Source: Tsukamurella sp. 8F (GTDB lineage Bacteria; Actinomycetota; Actinomycetes; Mycobacteriales; Mycobacteriaceae). From it: a DNA stretch of 64,000 bases. Positions 17,342 through 26,725 of the stretch are shown piece after piece. Position 1 is the first letter of the stretch. Every line of letters begins with the position of its first letter. The position numbers were made by a program, and so were the translations under genes. The notes under the pieces were generated by a model, which made no database searches, had not been told where the DNA came from, and was given only the letters and a program-made list of their open reading frames with translations. The stretch covers positions 62,001 to 126,000 of the forward strand of contig NZ_JARFTP010000005.1 in assembly GCF_029167375.1 (NCBI RefSeq), given 5' to 3'.

Positions 17342-18987
17342 GCGATCCGGTACTGCAGATCCGCGGCCTCGGCATCAGCGGCCCGTCCGGCTCGCTGGTG
17401 CGTGGCCTCGATCTGGCGGTCGACGCGGGCGAGATCGTGGCCCTGGTAGGCGAATCGGGTTCCGGGAAGTCGATCACTGGTCGCGTGATCCTCGGCCTGC
17501 TACCGGACGGTCTCACCGCGAGTGGCGACGTCGTGCTTGCGGGTGAGCAGATCGTTGGGCGGTCCGAGCGGGCTCTGCGCGAGTTGCGCGGTCCGGGTGC
17601 GGCGATGATCTTCCAGGAGCCGCAGACCGCCCTCAACCCTTCGCAGCGGATATGGCGGCAGATCCACGAGGTGCTCCGCGCACACACCCGGGTGTCCCGG
17701 CGCGACGGGCGTGCGCGGGCGATCGAACTGCTGTCTTCCGTAGGCATTCCAGAGCCTGAGCAGCGCGCCGAGTGGTATCCGCATCAGCTCTCGGGCGGGC
17801 AGCGGCAGCGCGTGGTCATAGCCCTTGCGCTCGCTGCGAAGCCGGCGCTCCTGATCGCCGACGAGCCGACGACGGCACTCGATGTCACGGTGCAGGCGCA
17901 GATCCTGAGTCTTCTGCGCGATCTCCGCGACAGCAGCGGCGTCGGGATCCTATTGGTGACACACGATCTGGGTGTGGTCGCCGACGTCGCGGACCGGGTC
18001 GTGGTACTGCGCGCGGGGGAGTCGGTGGAGCAGGCTCCCGTAGACGAGCTGTTCGCGCGACCTCGCCACGAGTACACCCGACGCCTCCTCGCGGCGGTGC
18101 CGGTGCTGGACTCGTCGGTCCCTACTGCATCCGGCGAACCGGCCGGCGGTACGGAGTATGTCGCACCGGTCGTCTCCGTGAGCGGTGTGACGGTGCGTTA
18201 CCCGGGGGCGCGGCGGCCGGCCCTGTGCGGCGTCGACCTGACGGTCGCACGGGACGAGGTGGTGGGTGTCGTCGGCGAATCCGGTTCGGGCAAGAGCACA
18301 CTGGGGCGCACGGTGCTCGGTCTCATAGCGCCGGCGGAGGGCGTGGTCGAGCGCTCGGCCCGGCGGGTGGCGCTCGTGCACCAGGACCCGTACGCGGCGC
18401 TGGATCCGCGATGGAGCGTCACCCGCATCGTCGGTGAGCCGTTGCGGCTCGCAGGGGAGGGGCACCGTGCGACCGAGGGCCGTGTCGCCGAACTCCTCGA
18501 CGCGGTCGAGCTGCCTTCGGGTACGGGCGCGCGCCACCCGCGTGAACTGTCGGGTGGACAGCGGCAGCGGGTGGCCTTCGCGCGTGCTCTCGCGTCCGCG
18601 CCGGAACTGCTGGTCGCGGACGAGCCCACCAGCGCTCTCGACGTATCCGTGCAGGCCGGTGTGCTCACGCTGTTCTCCTCTCTGCAGTCCGAGTTCGGTT
18701 TCGCGGCATTGTTCGTCACGCACGACCTCGCGGTCGTATCGGAGGTGGCGAGCCGGGTGCTCGTCCTGCGTGCGGGCACCGTCGTCGAGCAGGGGCCGAC
18801 GGGCACCGTGCTCGCGAACCCGACCTCGCAGTACGCGCGCGACCTGGTAGCCGCCGTGCCATTGCCCGACCCGGTCAGGCAGCGCGCGCGGCGGTCGGAT
18901 GCGGCGCAGGGCGCAGGGTCCGGCACGGTTCGGCGCGCACGGTCGGAGGTAGCGCCGGCAGAGGATCCCGGAAGGAGCGCACGATGA
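17338..18987 (+). CDS. Dual ATPase subunit of a peptide-type ABC importer (DppD-DppF fusion)
   Basis: A 549-residue protein with two complete ABC ATPase domains in one chain. Domain 1 has Walker A GESGSGKS at 38-45, signature LSGGQRQRVV and Walker B LLIADEPTTALD; domain 2, from about residue 285, has GESGSGKSTLGR, LSGGQRQRVA and LLVADEPTSALD. Separate DppD and DppF proteins are the usual arrangement; fusion is common in actinobacteria. The second domain lacks the long C-terminal oligopeptide-binding extension with Fe-S cysteines. ATG overlaps the upstream stop (ATGA). Confidence 0.93.
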   Translation: MSDPVLQIRGLGISGPSGSLVRGLDLAVDAGEIVALVGESGSGKSITGRVILGLLPDGLTASGDVVLAGEQIVGRSERALRELRGPGAAMIFQEPQTALNPSQRIWRQIHEVLRAHTRVSRRDGRARAIELLSSVGIPEPEQRAEWYPHQLSGGQRQRVVIALALAAKPALLIADEPTTALDVTVQAQILSLLRDLRDSSGVGILLVTHDLGVVADVADRVVVLRAGESVEQAPVDELFARPRHEYTRRLLAAVPVLDSSVPTASGEPAGGTEYVAPVVSVSGVTVRYPGARRPALCGVDLTVARDEVVGVVGESGSGKSTLGRTVLGLIAPAEGVVERSARRVALVHQDPYAALDPRWSVTRIVGEPLRLAGEGHRATEGRVAELLDAVELPSGTGARHPRELSGGQRQRVAFARALASAPELLVADEPTSALDVSVQAGVLTLFSSLQSEFGFAALFVTHDLAVVSEVASRVLVLRAGTVVEQGPTGTVLANPTSQYARDLVAAVPLPDPVRQRARRSDAAQGAGSGTVRRARSEVAPAEDPGRSAR

Positions 18988-20525
18988 CGGTGACCCGCCG
19001 CGCCTTGTTCGCGGGCGCGCTCGGCCTCGGTGCCGTCGCGACCCTGCCCGCATGCACATCGGCGGTGCAGCAGGCTCGGCAGGCCGATGCCGCGCCTGGG
19101 ACGTCCGGCGGGACACTGGTCATCGGCTCACTGACCGACCTGGACCCGAAGACCATCTACACGCAGTCGGTGACGACGATGGCGATCGGCTTGCTCGCCT
19201 TCGACTCACTGATCCGCTACGACCACGCGACGCTTCGACCCACGCCGTCCGTGGCGAGGGCTTGGGACGCGGCCCCGGACGGCCGGTCCCTCACGCTGCA
19301 CCTGCGCGACGACGTGCACTTCCACACGGGACGGCCCTTCACCGCCGAGGACGTGGCGTACGCGGTCTCGGTGTACGCCTCGGACGCCGCCGGATCACAA
19401 CTGCAGACCGCCGCGAAATCGATCGCGGCCGTGGATACGCCGGACGACCACACCGCCGTGCTGCGCTTCGGTGTCCCCGTGCCGAACATATTCGACCTGT
19501 TGGAGTTCATGCTGCTGACCGACTCGGACTCGGCGGCGGCGCTTCGCTCGGGCGAATCCTTCGTCGGCACGGGGCCGTTCCGGTTCGCCGGACGGGAGGT
19601 CGGCGCGAATGCTCACTTCACCCGGTACGCCGAGTACTGGCGCGGCCCTGCCCGGCTAGACGGCGTCACGCTCCGCGTCGTCCGAGACCCGGGCGCGCTG
19701 CTGACATCGATCCGCGCGGGGCAGTCGGACCTGGTCCTGGACGCGAACCCGCAGGCCCTCCGCCAGTTCCCGGACGAATCGCTGTACCGGGTCGAGACCG
19801 GAGACGTATTCGATGCCGCCTACTACGTGGGCGCTGACGTGCGGCGACCCGAGCTGGCGGACGTCCGTGTGCGGCAGGCGGTGTCGTACGCCGTCGACCG
19901 CGAACGGATCGCGAAGGAGGTATTCGGCGGCGCGGCCGCCGCGAGCTCGGCGCCCTGGGCACGAAGCTCCCCGGCATACGATGCCGCGGCAGCCACCCAC
20001 TACCGCCGCGATCTGGACAGATCACGCTCCCTGCTCGCTGCGGCAGGCGGTGCCCGGCCGCTGGACCTCAGCTACCCGACGGGCCTCGCCGTGGCGCCGC
20101 ACATCGCGGCGATCGTACAGAGCAACCTGGCGGACGTCGGTATCGACGCACGGTTGGACCCGCGCGAGCAGTCCGCGTTCTCACCGTTCCTCAAGAGTGG
20201 TGCGGCGCAATTGTGGCTCGGTCCGCACGGCTTCGGACAGTCCGACCCCGCGACACTCGCCGCGGGCGCCGCGCCGTTCAAGCCGAAGGGCAACCTGTCG
20301 AACTACTCCGACCCGCGCTACACCGAGCTGGTACAGCAGCTCGTCGACGCGCCTGCGTCCCGGAGGTCGGACGCCTACGCCGCCTACACGACGCATCTGC
20401 TCGAGCAGCAGTTCGTGATCGACCTGGTCACCGCTCCGGCGACCTATGTGTCGCGCGCCCGGACCAAGGGTTTGACGTGGAACATGTATAAGTACATCGA
20501 CGCGCACGGCGTGACCGTGCACTGA
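18984..20525 (+). CDS. ABC transporter substrate-binding lipoprotein, family 5 (DppA/NikA-like)
   Basis: A 513-residue extracytoplasmic binding lipoprotein. It begins MTVTRRALFAGALGLGAVATL with a twin-arginine-like start and a lipobox LPAC with Cys24. The body has the SBP_bac_5 pattern (RPTPSVARAWDAAPDGRSLT, VRQAVSYAVDRERIAKEVF). Family members bind peptides, nickel chelates, glutathione or opines; the ligand cannot be read off. The position just before the sulfatase allows a role in taking up an organosulfur compound, but this is inference from adjacency. Confidence 0.9.
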   Translation: MTVTRRALFAGALGLGAVATLPACTSAVQQARQADAAPGTSGGTLVIGSLTDLDPKTIYTQSVTTMAIGLLAFDSLIRYDHATLRPTPSVARAWDAAPDGRSLTLHLRDDVHFHTGRPFTAEDVAYAVSVYASDAAGSQLQTAAKSIAAVDTPDDHTAVLRFGVPVPNIFDLLEFMLLTDSDSAAALRSGESFVGTGPFRFAGREVGANAHFTRYAEYWRGPARLDGVTLRVVRDPGALLTSIRAGQSDLVLDANPQALRQFPDESLYRVETGDVFDAAYYVGADVRRPELADVRVRQAVSYAVDRERIAKEVFGGAAAASSAPWARSSPAYDAAAATHYRRDLDRSRSLLAAAGGARPLDLSYPTGLAVAPHIAAIVQSNLADVGIDARLDPREQSAFSPFLKSGAAQLWLGPHGFGQSDPATLAAGAAPFKPKGNLSNYSDPRYTELVQQLVDAPASRRSDAYAAYTTHLLEQQFVIDLVTAPATYVSRARTKGLTWNMYKYIDAHGVTVH

Positions 20526-20598
20526 GGGCGCTCGTCGACTTCGGCTCACGGTGAGCCCTACGTTCCGCAAGCAGTGCCCTGAGTGGCACCCTGGGAAT

Positions 20599-22014
20599 AT
20601 GGCGAGTGGTGCGGCGCATGGGCGGGACAACGTGATCCTGGTGCACTGGCACGACCTGGGTCGCCACCTCGCCTGCTACGGCGCGGAAGGCGTCCGGAGC
20701 CCGAATCTCGACCGTCTCGCCGGCGAGGGGATTCGGTTCACCGACGCGCACGCGACGGCACCCCTGTGCTCCCCTGCGCGCGGTTCGCTCTTCACGGGGC
20801 AGTATCCGCACCGGAACGGCCTCGTCGGGCTCGCACATCACGGGTTCGCATACCGCGACCATGTGCGCACACTGCCTGCGCTGCTCGGCGACGCCGGTTA
20901 CCACACCGCCCTCTTCGGCATGCAGCACGAGAGCACCGACCCGTCGACACTGGGTTTCGACGAGGTCGACGTGTCGGACTCGCTGTGTGACTACGTCACT
21001 GCGCGCGCGCAGGAGTGGCTCGGGAATCGGGCGGACGACGATCCCTTCCTGCTCACGGCGGGCTTCTTCGAGACGCACCGTCCGTATGAGGCGTACGAGC
21101 CCGCAGACCCCGCCGACGTCGTGGTCCCGGGCTGGCTGCCCGACGACGATCGCGTGCGCGCGGACCTCGCCGGCGTGCACGGCAGCATCGCCGAGGCGGA
21201 CGCGGCCGTGGGCCGCCTCCTCGACACCGTGGCCGAGCTGGGGCTCGACGATTCGACGTGGATCGTGTTCGTCACCGATCACGGTCTCGCTATGCCGCGC
21301 GCCAAGTCGACGCTGTACGCGGAGGGGACGGGTGTCGCGCTGATCGTGCGGCCGCCTCGTCGTCGGGCGATAGCCCCGCGCGTCTACGGTGACCTGTTCT
21401 CGGGCGTGGACCTCACGCCTACGGTGCTCGAGCTTCTGGGCCTGCCGATCCCGACCGACGTCGACGGCGAGTCACACGCGCCCGAGATAACCTCTCCCGC
21501 AGGTGATCCCGTGCGCGAGGAGCTGTTCACCGAGAAGACCTATCACGACGCCTACGATCCCATCCGCGCGGTGCGCACCAAGCAGTTCAGCTACATCGAG
21601 AACTACGCGGCGCGTCCCGCTCTCCTGCTGCCGCTAGACATCGCCGACAGCCCGACGGGGCAGGCGATCGACGTGTACGAAGCGAGCGCACCCCGCGCCC
21701 GCCGGGAGTTGTACGACCTGGTCGTGGACCCGTACGAGCGGCGCAATGTGATCGATGAGCCCGCGTACCGATGGACGGTGCGCCGGCTGTCCGCGGACCT
21801 CGCGCGCTGGCGTCGTGAGACGGCGGACGTCCTGCCGGACGAAGCGGAGGGCACGGCGATCGCCGAGCGATTCATGACGGAGTTCTTCGCCACTCGTGAC
21901 GCCGAGGCGGGCGAGGCGCTGCCCTCCCGTCGTCCACATGGCGAGAACCGTGAACTGACCCGGGTTCCCGCGCCGGCCGGAGGCGTCACCGCGGCCGACA
22001 CCGCAATGGGGTAG
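20599..22014 (+). CDS. Type I sulfatase
   Basis: A 471-residue sulfatase of the alkaline-phosphatase superfamily, starting MASGAAHGRDNVILVHWHDLG. The formylglycine motif LCSPARG has Cys57, which must be oxidised to formylglycine by the maturase encoded convergently at 22042-22986. Asp19 (WHDLG) and the later TDHG motif are metal ligands. No signal peptide is seen, so it acts in the cytoplasm. ATG 20599 is preferred over an in-frame ATG at 20551, since the first strand starts at NVILVHW. M. tuberculosis also carries a sulfatase gene next to stf0 (Rv0296c/Rv0295c), so the pairing is conserved. The natural sulfate ester is unknown. Confidence 0.9.
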   Translation: MASGAAHGRDNVILVHWHDLGRHLACYGAEGVRSPNLDRLAGEGIRFTDAHATAPLCSPARGSLFTGQYPHRNGLVGLAHHGFAYRDHVRTLPALLGDAGYHTALFGMQHESTDPSTLGFDEVDVSDSLCDYVTARAQEWLGNRADDDPFLLTAGFFETHRPYEAYEPADPADVVVPGWLPDDDRVRADLAGVHGSIAEADAAVGRLLDTVAELGLDDSTWIVFVTDHGLAMPRAKSTLYAEGTGVALIVRPPRRRAIAPRVYGDLFSGVDLTPTVLELLGLPIPTDVDGESHAPEITSPAGDPVREELFTEKTYHDAYDPIRAVRTKQFSYIENYAARPALLLPLDIADSPTGQAIDVYEASAPRARRELYDLVVDPYERRNVIDEPAYRWTVRRLSADLARWRRETADVLPDEAEGTAIAERFMTEFFATRDAEAGEALPSRRPHGENRELTRVPAPAGGVTAADTAMG

Positions 22015-22041
22015 CGTCCGCATCCGGTGTGTACCGGCCGG

Positions 22042-22986
22042 TCACGCTGTGACGGTGCGGAATCCGATGTTGGATGCGGAGCTGTCGGGTGTCGAGTGCG
22101 ACCGCGCGGACACCCGGTAGCGGTAGCAGTACGAGTCGTGGCACAGGTGGCTGCCGCCGCGCAGGACCCGCGAGTTACCGCGGTCCGGGCCCGTCGGATC
22201 GGCGGACGGAGATCTGCTGTAGTACCGTGCCGAGTAGCGATCGCAGCACCATTCCCATACGTTCCCTACGGTCTGATGGAGGCCGAATCCGTTGGGAGCG
22301 TGAGCATCCGCCGGAACTGTCCCGACCGGTCCAGTCGGCTCCCAGGGAAACGTTCCGGTGAAGATGTCGATCTGTTGCGGGCGCGGATGTCGGTCTCCCC
22401 ATGGGTAGCGCGCGCCCTCCAGTCCGCCTCGCGCCGCATACTCCCACTGTGCCTCAGTGGGGAGGTCGCGTCCCGTCCACATGCAGTAGGCCAGCGCATC
22501 CGCGTGCGATACGTGCACGACCGGGTGGTCCGCGACTGCGACGGTGCCCGGCCCTCCGGGGAAGCGCCATGTGGCACCGTCGACGGTGCGCCACCAGGGT
22601 GCCTCGGGCAGGGGCACGCCGCCCTCGGCATATGAGTGGAACACCGCCGACGATCCGAACCGCTCGGCGTCTGTGACGTAGCCGGTCGCGTCCACGAACG
22701 TCCGGAACGCGGCGACGGTGACTGCTGTCCTATCTATCATGAAGGGGCGCAGTGTAACTCGATGGACGGGGAGTTCTCCGTCCGCGCGGTAGCCGTCCCC
22801 GTGCGCATCGCCCATCGCGAACTCGCCGCCCGGGATCACCGCCTGGCGGACGAGGTGAGTCCCGGAGCCGTTCGTACCGGAGCTGTTCGTATGGGAGTCG
22901 TTCTTGCCGGAGCCGTTCGGGGCGGCACCCCCGGCGCCGGCGCGGGCATGCGCCGGCCCGTCGTGGCCCGGTGTGCAGCAGTTCAT
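22042..22986 (-). CDS. Formylglycine-generating enzyme (sulfatase maturase)
   Basis: A 314-residue FGE-sulfatase-domain protein that oxidises the sulfatase cysteine to formylglycine using O2 and copper. The core starts at VIPGGEFAMGDAHGDGYRAD; the active-site pair Cys282 and Cys287 lies in RGGSHLCHDSYCYRYR. Residues 1-45 are an unusual N-terminal extension: MNCCTPGHDG, then a low-complexity Asn/Ser/Gly linker encoded by a 15-bp tandem repeat. The ATG overlaps the cysNC stop by 4 bp, so the maturase is the last gene of the stf0-cysD-cysNC operon. Its visible client is the sulfatase that ends 27 bp away on the other strand. Confidence 0.9.
   Translation of the reverse strand: MNCCTPGHDGPAHARAGAGGAAPNGSGKNDSHTNSSGTNGSGTHLVRQAVIPGGEFAMGDAHGDGYRADGELPVHRVTLRPFMIDRTAVTVAAFRTFVDATGYVTDAERFGSSAVFHSYAEGGVPLPEAPWWRTVDGATWRFPGGPGTVAVADHPVVHVSHADALAYCMWTGRDLPTEAQWEYAARGGLEGARYPWGDRHPRPQQIDIFTGTFPWEPTGPVGTVPADAHAPNGFGLHQTVGNVWEWCCDRYSARYYSRSPSADPTGPDRGNSRVLRGGSHLCHDSYCYRYRVSARSHSTPDSSASNIGFRTVTA
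22864..22923. repeat. Four tandem 15-bp repeats inside the maturase gene
   Basis: Four imperfect 15-bp units (type GGAGCCGTTCGTACC) run without gaps. On the minus strand they encode a five-residue repeat of the NGSGT/NSSGT/NDSHT kind, forming the linker between the Cys-Cys N-terminus and the FGE core. Unit number may vary between strains by slippage without changing the frame. Confidence 0.8.
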
Positions 22987-24866
22987 TCTCCGATGATGCC
23001 GCGCTCGGCAAGCAGTGTCACGATCCGGCCTGCGAGCTCATCGATGTCTGCGCCGGTGGTGTCGAAGCGGAGGTCGGGGTCTGCGGGCTTCTCGTACGGA
23101 GCGTCCACGCCGGTGAGGCCGCGCAACTCGCCCCGCCGCGCGCGGGCGTAGAGCCCCTTCGGGTCCCGGCGTTCGCATTCGCTCACAGGCGTGCTGACAT
23201 GCACCTCCACGAAGTCGAGCCCGGCAGCGCGGTTCAGCTCGCGCGCGATGGTGCGGTCGGAACGCAGCGGCGAGACCATCGAGGCGATCGCGACAACCCC
23301 GGCGTCGGCGAACAGACGGGTGAGATGTCCTACCCGCCTGATGTTCTCGGCACGGTCACCCGGCGAGAATCCGAGGTCGTCCGAGATACCGTGGCGGATG
23401 TTGTCACCATCGATGAGATACGCGACCTCGCCGCGCGTCACCAGGGCGCGCTCCAACGCGACGGCCACGGTCGACTTGCCGGACGCGGGCAGGCCGGTCA
23501 ACCACACCGTCGCCCCGCGCTGACCGGTCTTCTCCCAGCGCTCGGGCCGGCCGAGGGAGCTGGGGTGCCACTTGATGTCGTTGCGGGTCGCCTTCCCGGG
23601 AACCACTTCTCGCGGAACCGATATGGTTCCGGCGCCGACAGTGTCGCCACCGGCTTCGTCGATCAGGATGAACGCGCCGGTATCGCGGTTCGCGGCGTAG
23701 GTGTCGGCCACGACGATCGAAGACGTGCGCAGGGTGACCGTGCCGATGTCGTTGAGCCCCAGCTCGCTGGGCCCGACCTGTTCGATGAGTGTGTCCGGGT
23801 CCAGGCGTCGCTCGAGTGACTGCACCGTCGCGCGCACCGTGGAGGTGGCGTGCTTCAGCGCGACCCGGTCGCCCGCGCGCAGCGGAGTCGAAGACAGCCA
23901 GCACACCGTCGCCTCGAGTTCGCGCGCCGAAACCGGCAGGTCGGTCGAATCTGCGCCGCTGACGATCACATCGCCGCGGCCGACGTCGATGTCGTCGGCG
24001 AGCTCCAGCGATACCGACAGGGGAGCGACGGCAACGGTGCGCTCGGGGTCGAGCGTGTCTAGCGCGGTCACGGTGCTCCGGCTGCCGGACGGCAGGACGA
24101 GCACCTCGTCGCCGACGGCGAGCGTGCCCGCCGCGACTCGCCCGGTGTAGCGCCGGCGCTGGTCCGCGGTGGGACGGGACACCCACTGCACCGGCAGACG
24201 TAGTTGCTCCGGCACGGGAGACGGCGCGCTGAGCTCCACCGTTTCGAGGTACTCGAGCAGTGTCGGACCGTCGTACCACGACGTGTTCGCGCTGCGCTTC
24301 ACCACGTTGTCGCCCGGCTTCGCGGCCAGTGGTATCGACTGGATCTGCTTGATGCCCAGCTGGCTTCGAAGCTCGTCGAGCTCGGTGACCACCTCGATGA
24401 ACCGTTCGGCGGAGAAGTCGACGAGGTCGATCTTGTTCACCGCCGCGACGATGTGCGGGATGCCCAGCAGCGTCGCGATCCGCGCGTGCCGCCGGGTCTG
24501 GCGCTGCACCCCGTAGCGCGCATCCACAAGGAGGACGGCGACGTGTGCGTTGGACGCGCCGGTGAACATGTTGCGCGTGTAACGCTCGTGACCGGGCGTG
24601 TCAGCCAGCACGAAACTGCGTGTGGGAGTGGAGAAGTAGCGGTAGGCGACATCGATGGTGATGCCCTGCTCGCGCTCGGCACGGAGCCCGTCCGACAGAG
24701 CGGCGAGGTCGAGGACGCCGGCGGCGTCGGTGACGGCCGCGATGTGGTCGGTGGGAAGGCTGCCCGTGTCGTGCAGGAGGCGGCCGATCAACGTCGACTT
24801 GCCGTCGTCGACGCTGCCGGCCGTGGCCAGGCGGAGCAACTGACGTCCGCGCGCCGGTGCGCCCAT
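22983..24866 (-). CDS. cysNC: Bifunctional sulfate adenylyltransferase GTPase / APS kinase (CysNC)
   Basis: A 627-residue fusion. Residues 1-440 are the CysN GTPase, with P-loop GSVDDGKST near 18-25, DTPGHERYTRNM and NKID motifs. Residues about 448-627 are the CysC adenylylsulfate kinase, with P-loop GLPASGKST near 458-466 and the PAPS-pocket motif [14 protein letters not shown]. With CysD it makes APS and then PAPS, the sulfate donor for sulfotransferases and the substrate for reductive assimilation. The ATG overlaps the cysD stop (TGATG). A separate cysC gene occurs at 56449, so APS kinase is duplicated in this window. Confidence 0.95.
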   Translation of the reverse strand: MGAPARGRQLLRLATAGSVDDGKSTLIGRLLHDTGSLPTDHIAAVTDAAGVLDLAALSDGLRAEREQGITIDVAYRYFSTPTRSFVLADTPGHERYTRNMFTGASNAHVAVLLVDARYGVQRQTRRHARIATLLGIPHIVAAVNKIDLVDFSAERFIEVVTELDELRSQLGIKQIQSIPLAAKPGDNVVKRSANTSWYDGPTLLEYLETVELSAPSPVPEQLRLPVQWVSRPTADQRRRYTGRVAAGTLAVGDEVLVLPSGSRSTVTALDTLDPERTVAVAPLSVSLELADDIDVGRGDVIVSGADSTDLPVSARELEATVCWLSSTPLRAGDRVALKHATSTVRATVQSLERRLDPDTLIEQVGPSELGLNDIGTVTLRTSSIVVADTYAANRDTGAFILIDEAGGDTVGAGTISVPREVVPGKATRNDIKWHPSSLGRPERWEKTGQRGATVWLTGLPASGKSTVAVALERALVTRGEVAYLIDGDNIRHGISDDLGFSPGDRAENIRRVGHLTRLFADAGVVAIASMVSPLRSDRTIARELNRAAGLDFVEVHVSTPVSECERRDPKGLYARARRGELRGLTGVDAPYEKPADPDLRFDTTGADIDELAGRIVTLLAERGIIGE

Positions 24867-25798
24867 CAGAAGTACCCCTCTCGCTTGCGGTCCTCCATTG
24901 CGGCCGCCGAGGTGCGGTCGTCGGCGCGGGTCTCGCCCCGCTCGGAGACGGTGGCGGCCTCGATCTCGGATATGACCGTGGCTATGTCGGTGGCGCGGGA
25001 CCGGACCGCGCCCGTGATCGTCAGGTCTCCCACCGTGCGGTAACGCACCCACTCGCGGGTCACGACGTCGTCGGGGCCGGGCCGACTGTGCGGCGACACG
25101 GTCAGGAGGATCCCGTCGCGATCGAATACCTCACGCTCGCTTGCGAAGTATATCGGCGGGAGGTCGAGTCCCTCGAGCTCGATATAGCGCCACACGTCGA
25201 GTTCGGTCCAGTTCGAGAGCGGGAAGACGCGCACGGACTCCCCGCGGCGGATGCGGCCGTTGTACAGCGACCAGGGCTCGGGGCGTTGCGCGCGGGGATC
25301 CCACTGTCCGAACTCGTCGCGGAAGCTGAGCACGCGCTCTTTGGCGCGTGCACGCTCCTCGTCGCGTCGGGCTCCGCCGAACGCAGCGTCGAACCCGCCC
25401 TCCTCCAGGGCATCCAGCAGCACACGGGTCTGCAGCCGGTTCCGTGAACCAGAGGGGTCGGTCGACTCGGCGATGCGGCCCGACTCGATCGCGGCGGGCA
25501 CCGACGCCACGATCAGCTCGAGGCCTTCAGGAGTCTCCGCCGTGGGGGCGACCCGACGGTCCCGGAACTCGATCACCTCGTCGAAGTTGTGACCGGTGTC
25601 CACGTGCAGGACCGGGAACGGCAAGGGAGCAGGACGGAAGGCCTTCTCCGCCAGGCGAAGCAGAACGATCGAGTCCTTGCCGCCCGAGAACAGTAGGACC
25701 GGCCGCTCCAGCTCGGCGGCGACCTCCCTGATGATGTGGACGGCTTCGGCCTCGAGGGCGCGCAGCTCGTCGACGCGGTCGACGGCCGGCGCGCTCAC
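24866..25798 (-). CDS. cysD: Sulfate adenylyltransferase subunit 2 (CysD)
   Basis: A 310-residue ATP sulfurylase catalytic subunit of the N-type PP-loop family, with the motif FSGGKDS at residues 37-43. It forms APS from sulfate and ATP, driven by the CysN GTPase. GTG 25798 is chosen because it overlaps the stf0 TGA by 4 bp and gives the standard N-terminus ([16 protein letters not shown]); the frame is open for 16 more codons upstream. It lies between stf0 and cysNC. Confidence 0.95.
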   Translation of the reverse strand: MSAPAVDRVDELRALEAEAVHIIREVAAELERPVLLFSGGKDSIVLLRLAEKAFRPAPLPFPVLHVDTGHNFDEVIEFRDRRVAPTAETPEGLELIVASVPAAIESGRIAESTDPSGSRNRLQTRVLLDALEEGGFDAAFGGARRDEERARAKERVLSFRDEFGQWDPRAQRPEPWSLYNGRIRRGESVRVFPLSNWTELDVWRYIELEGLDLPPIYFASEREVFDRDGILLTVSPHSRPGPDDVVTREWVRYRTVGDLTITGAVRSRATDIATVISEIEAATVSERGETRADDRTSAAAMEDRKREGYF

Positions 25799-26592
25799 GC
25801 GGGATACCCGTTGGCCGCCGCATCCTCGCGATAGCGCCGCACCCACTCCCGGGATCGGGCGTTGGACTGGCGCCGGAGAGGTGGTGCCGGGGCGAGGTCG
25901 GGATCCTGCCCGAGCGCCTCGAGGACCCGACCCGTCGTCTTACGCGGGTCGCGCACGAGTTCCGTGAAGTCGACCTCGAGCGGCTCGATGCCCTCGGAGG
26001 CGAACCAGGATCTCCAGGATCGCTCCTGCTCCAACAGGATTCCGGCGAGGTGCGCGATGCCCTCGGCCAGGTACTCGGCACCCTCGTCCCGCGCGGGGTC
26101 CGCGTCGGGAGCGTCGCGCCACACCTGCGTCTGCACCGCCCTCCACATCGACACCGCCTGAGGCACCACATCGGGTCGGAAGACGTGCACGTAGACGGGA
26201 TCCGCACCGTCGAAGAGGGAACGGATCGCGGTGCGCAGGGACCCCGATCCCGTGCGAGTGCGCGTTACCACCACCGATGTCTGGTTCCACATCAGCTTGC
26301 CGCCCCACACGCCGTTCGGGGTGGATCCGGCGGACCATACGTCCGAGCGCCACTGGGACTCGGTTCGGGAGTCGACCGATCCTGGCTCGGTGTCGTCGAG
26401 CAGGCCCAGGATCCGCGGGTTGGTGACACCCGCGAACCACTCCCGCGGTTGCGGCGACCGGGAGGACGACGGGTAGTACTGGAAGAACTCCTGCGGGCGT
26501 CCCGCGACGCCGGTTGCCGCGAGCGATTCGACGAGGAGCGTGCTGCCGCTGCGCTGGGTTGCGCAGACGAGGTAGGCGGTCGGCTTCGGCAT
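25795..26592 (-). CDS. stf0: Trehalose 2-sulfotransferase-like Stf0
   Basis: A 265-residue cytoplasmic sulfotransferase very similar in pattern to Stf0 (Rv0295c), which transfers sulfate from PAPS to trehalose, the first step of mycobacterial sulfolipid synthesis. The 5'-phosphosulfate loop is TQRSGST at 12-18; [15 protein letters not shown] and [20 protein letters not shown] match conserved Stf0 segments. ATG 26592 ([13 protein letters not shown]) is chosen by comparison with the family. It heads the operon stf0-cysD-cysNC-FGE, coupling the transferase to supply of its donor. No polyketide synthase or mmpL8-like genes are nearby, so the final product may be trehalose sulfate or a different sulfolipid. 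Confidence 0.9.
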   Translation of the reverse strand: MPKPTAYLVCATQRSGSTLLVESLAATGVAGRPQEFFQYYPSSSRSPQPREWFAGVTNPRILGLLDDTEPGSVDSRTESQWRSDVWSAGSTPNGVWGGKLMWNQTSVVVTRTRTGSGSLRTAIRSLFDGADPVYVHVFRPDVVPQAVSMWRAVQTQVWRDAPDADPARDEGAEYLAEGIAHLAGILLEQERSWRSWFASEGIEPLEVDFTELVRDPRKTTGRVLEALGQDPDLAPAPPLRRQSNARSREWVRRYREDAAANGYPA

Positions 26593-26725
26593 GCACGCTA
26601 GTGTGCTGCAGAACGGCTCGTGACCAGCGGTCCAGCGTCGGCGTGACCGCATCCGTTGACAGTCCCGGATCGGTGTGCTGCGAGCCGATTCCAGGTCTGC
26701 CGTGCCGCGTCGCCTCAGCGCGTCC
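26593..26725. other. Intergenic region upstream of stf0
   Basis: 133 bp between stf0 and the MBL hydrolase gene, both on the minus strand. It should contain the promoter of the stf0-cysD-cysNC-FGE operon. I see no poly-cysteine leader ORF, no strong terminator and no clear palindrome here. Confidence 0.5.
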
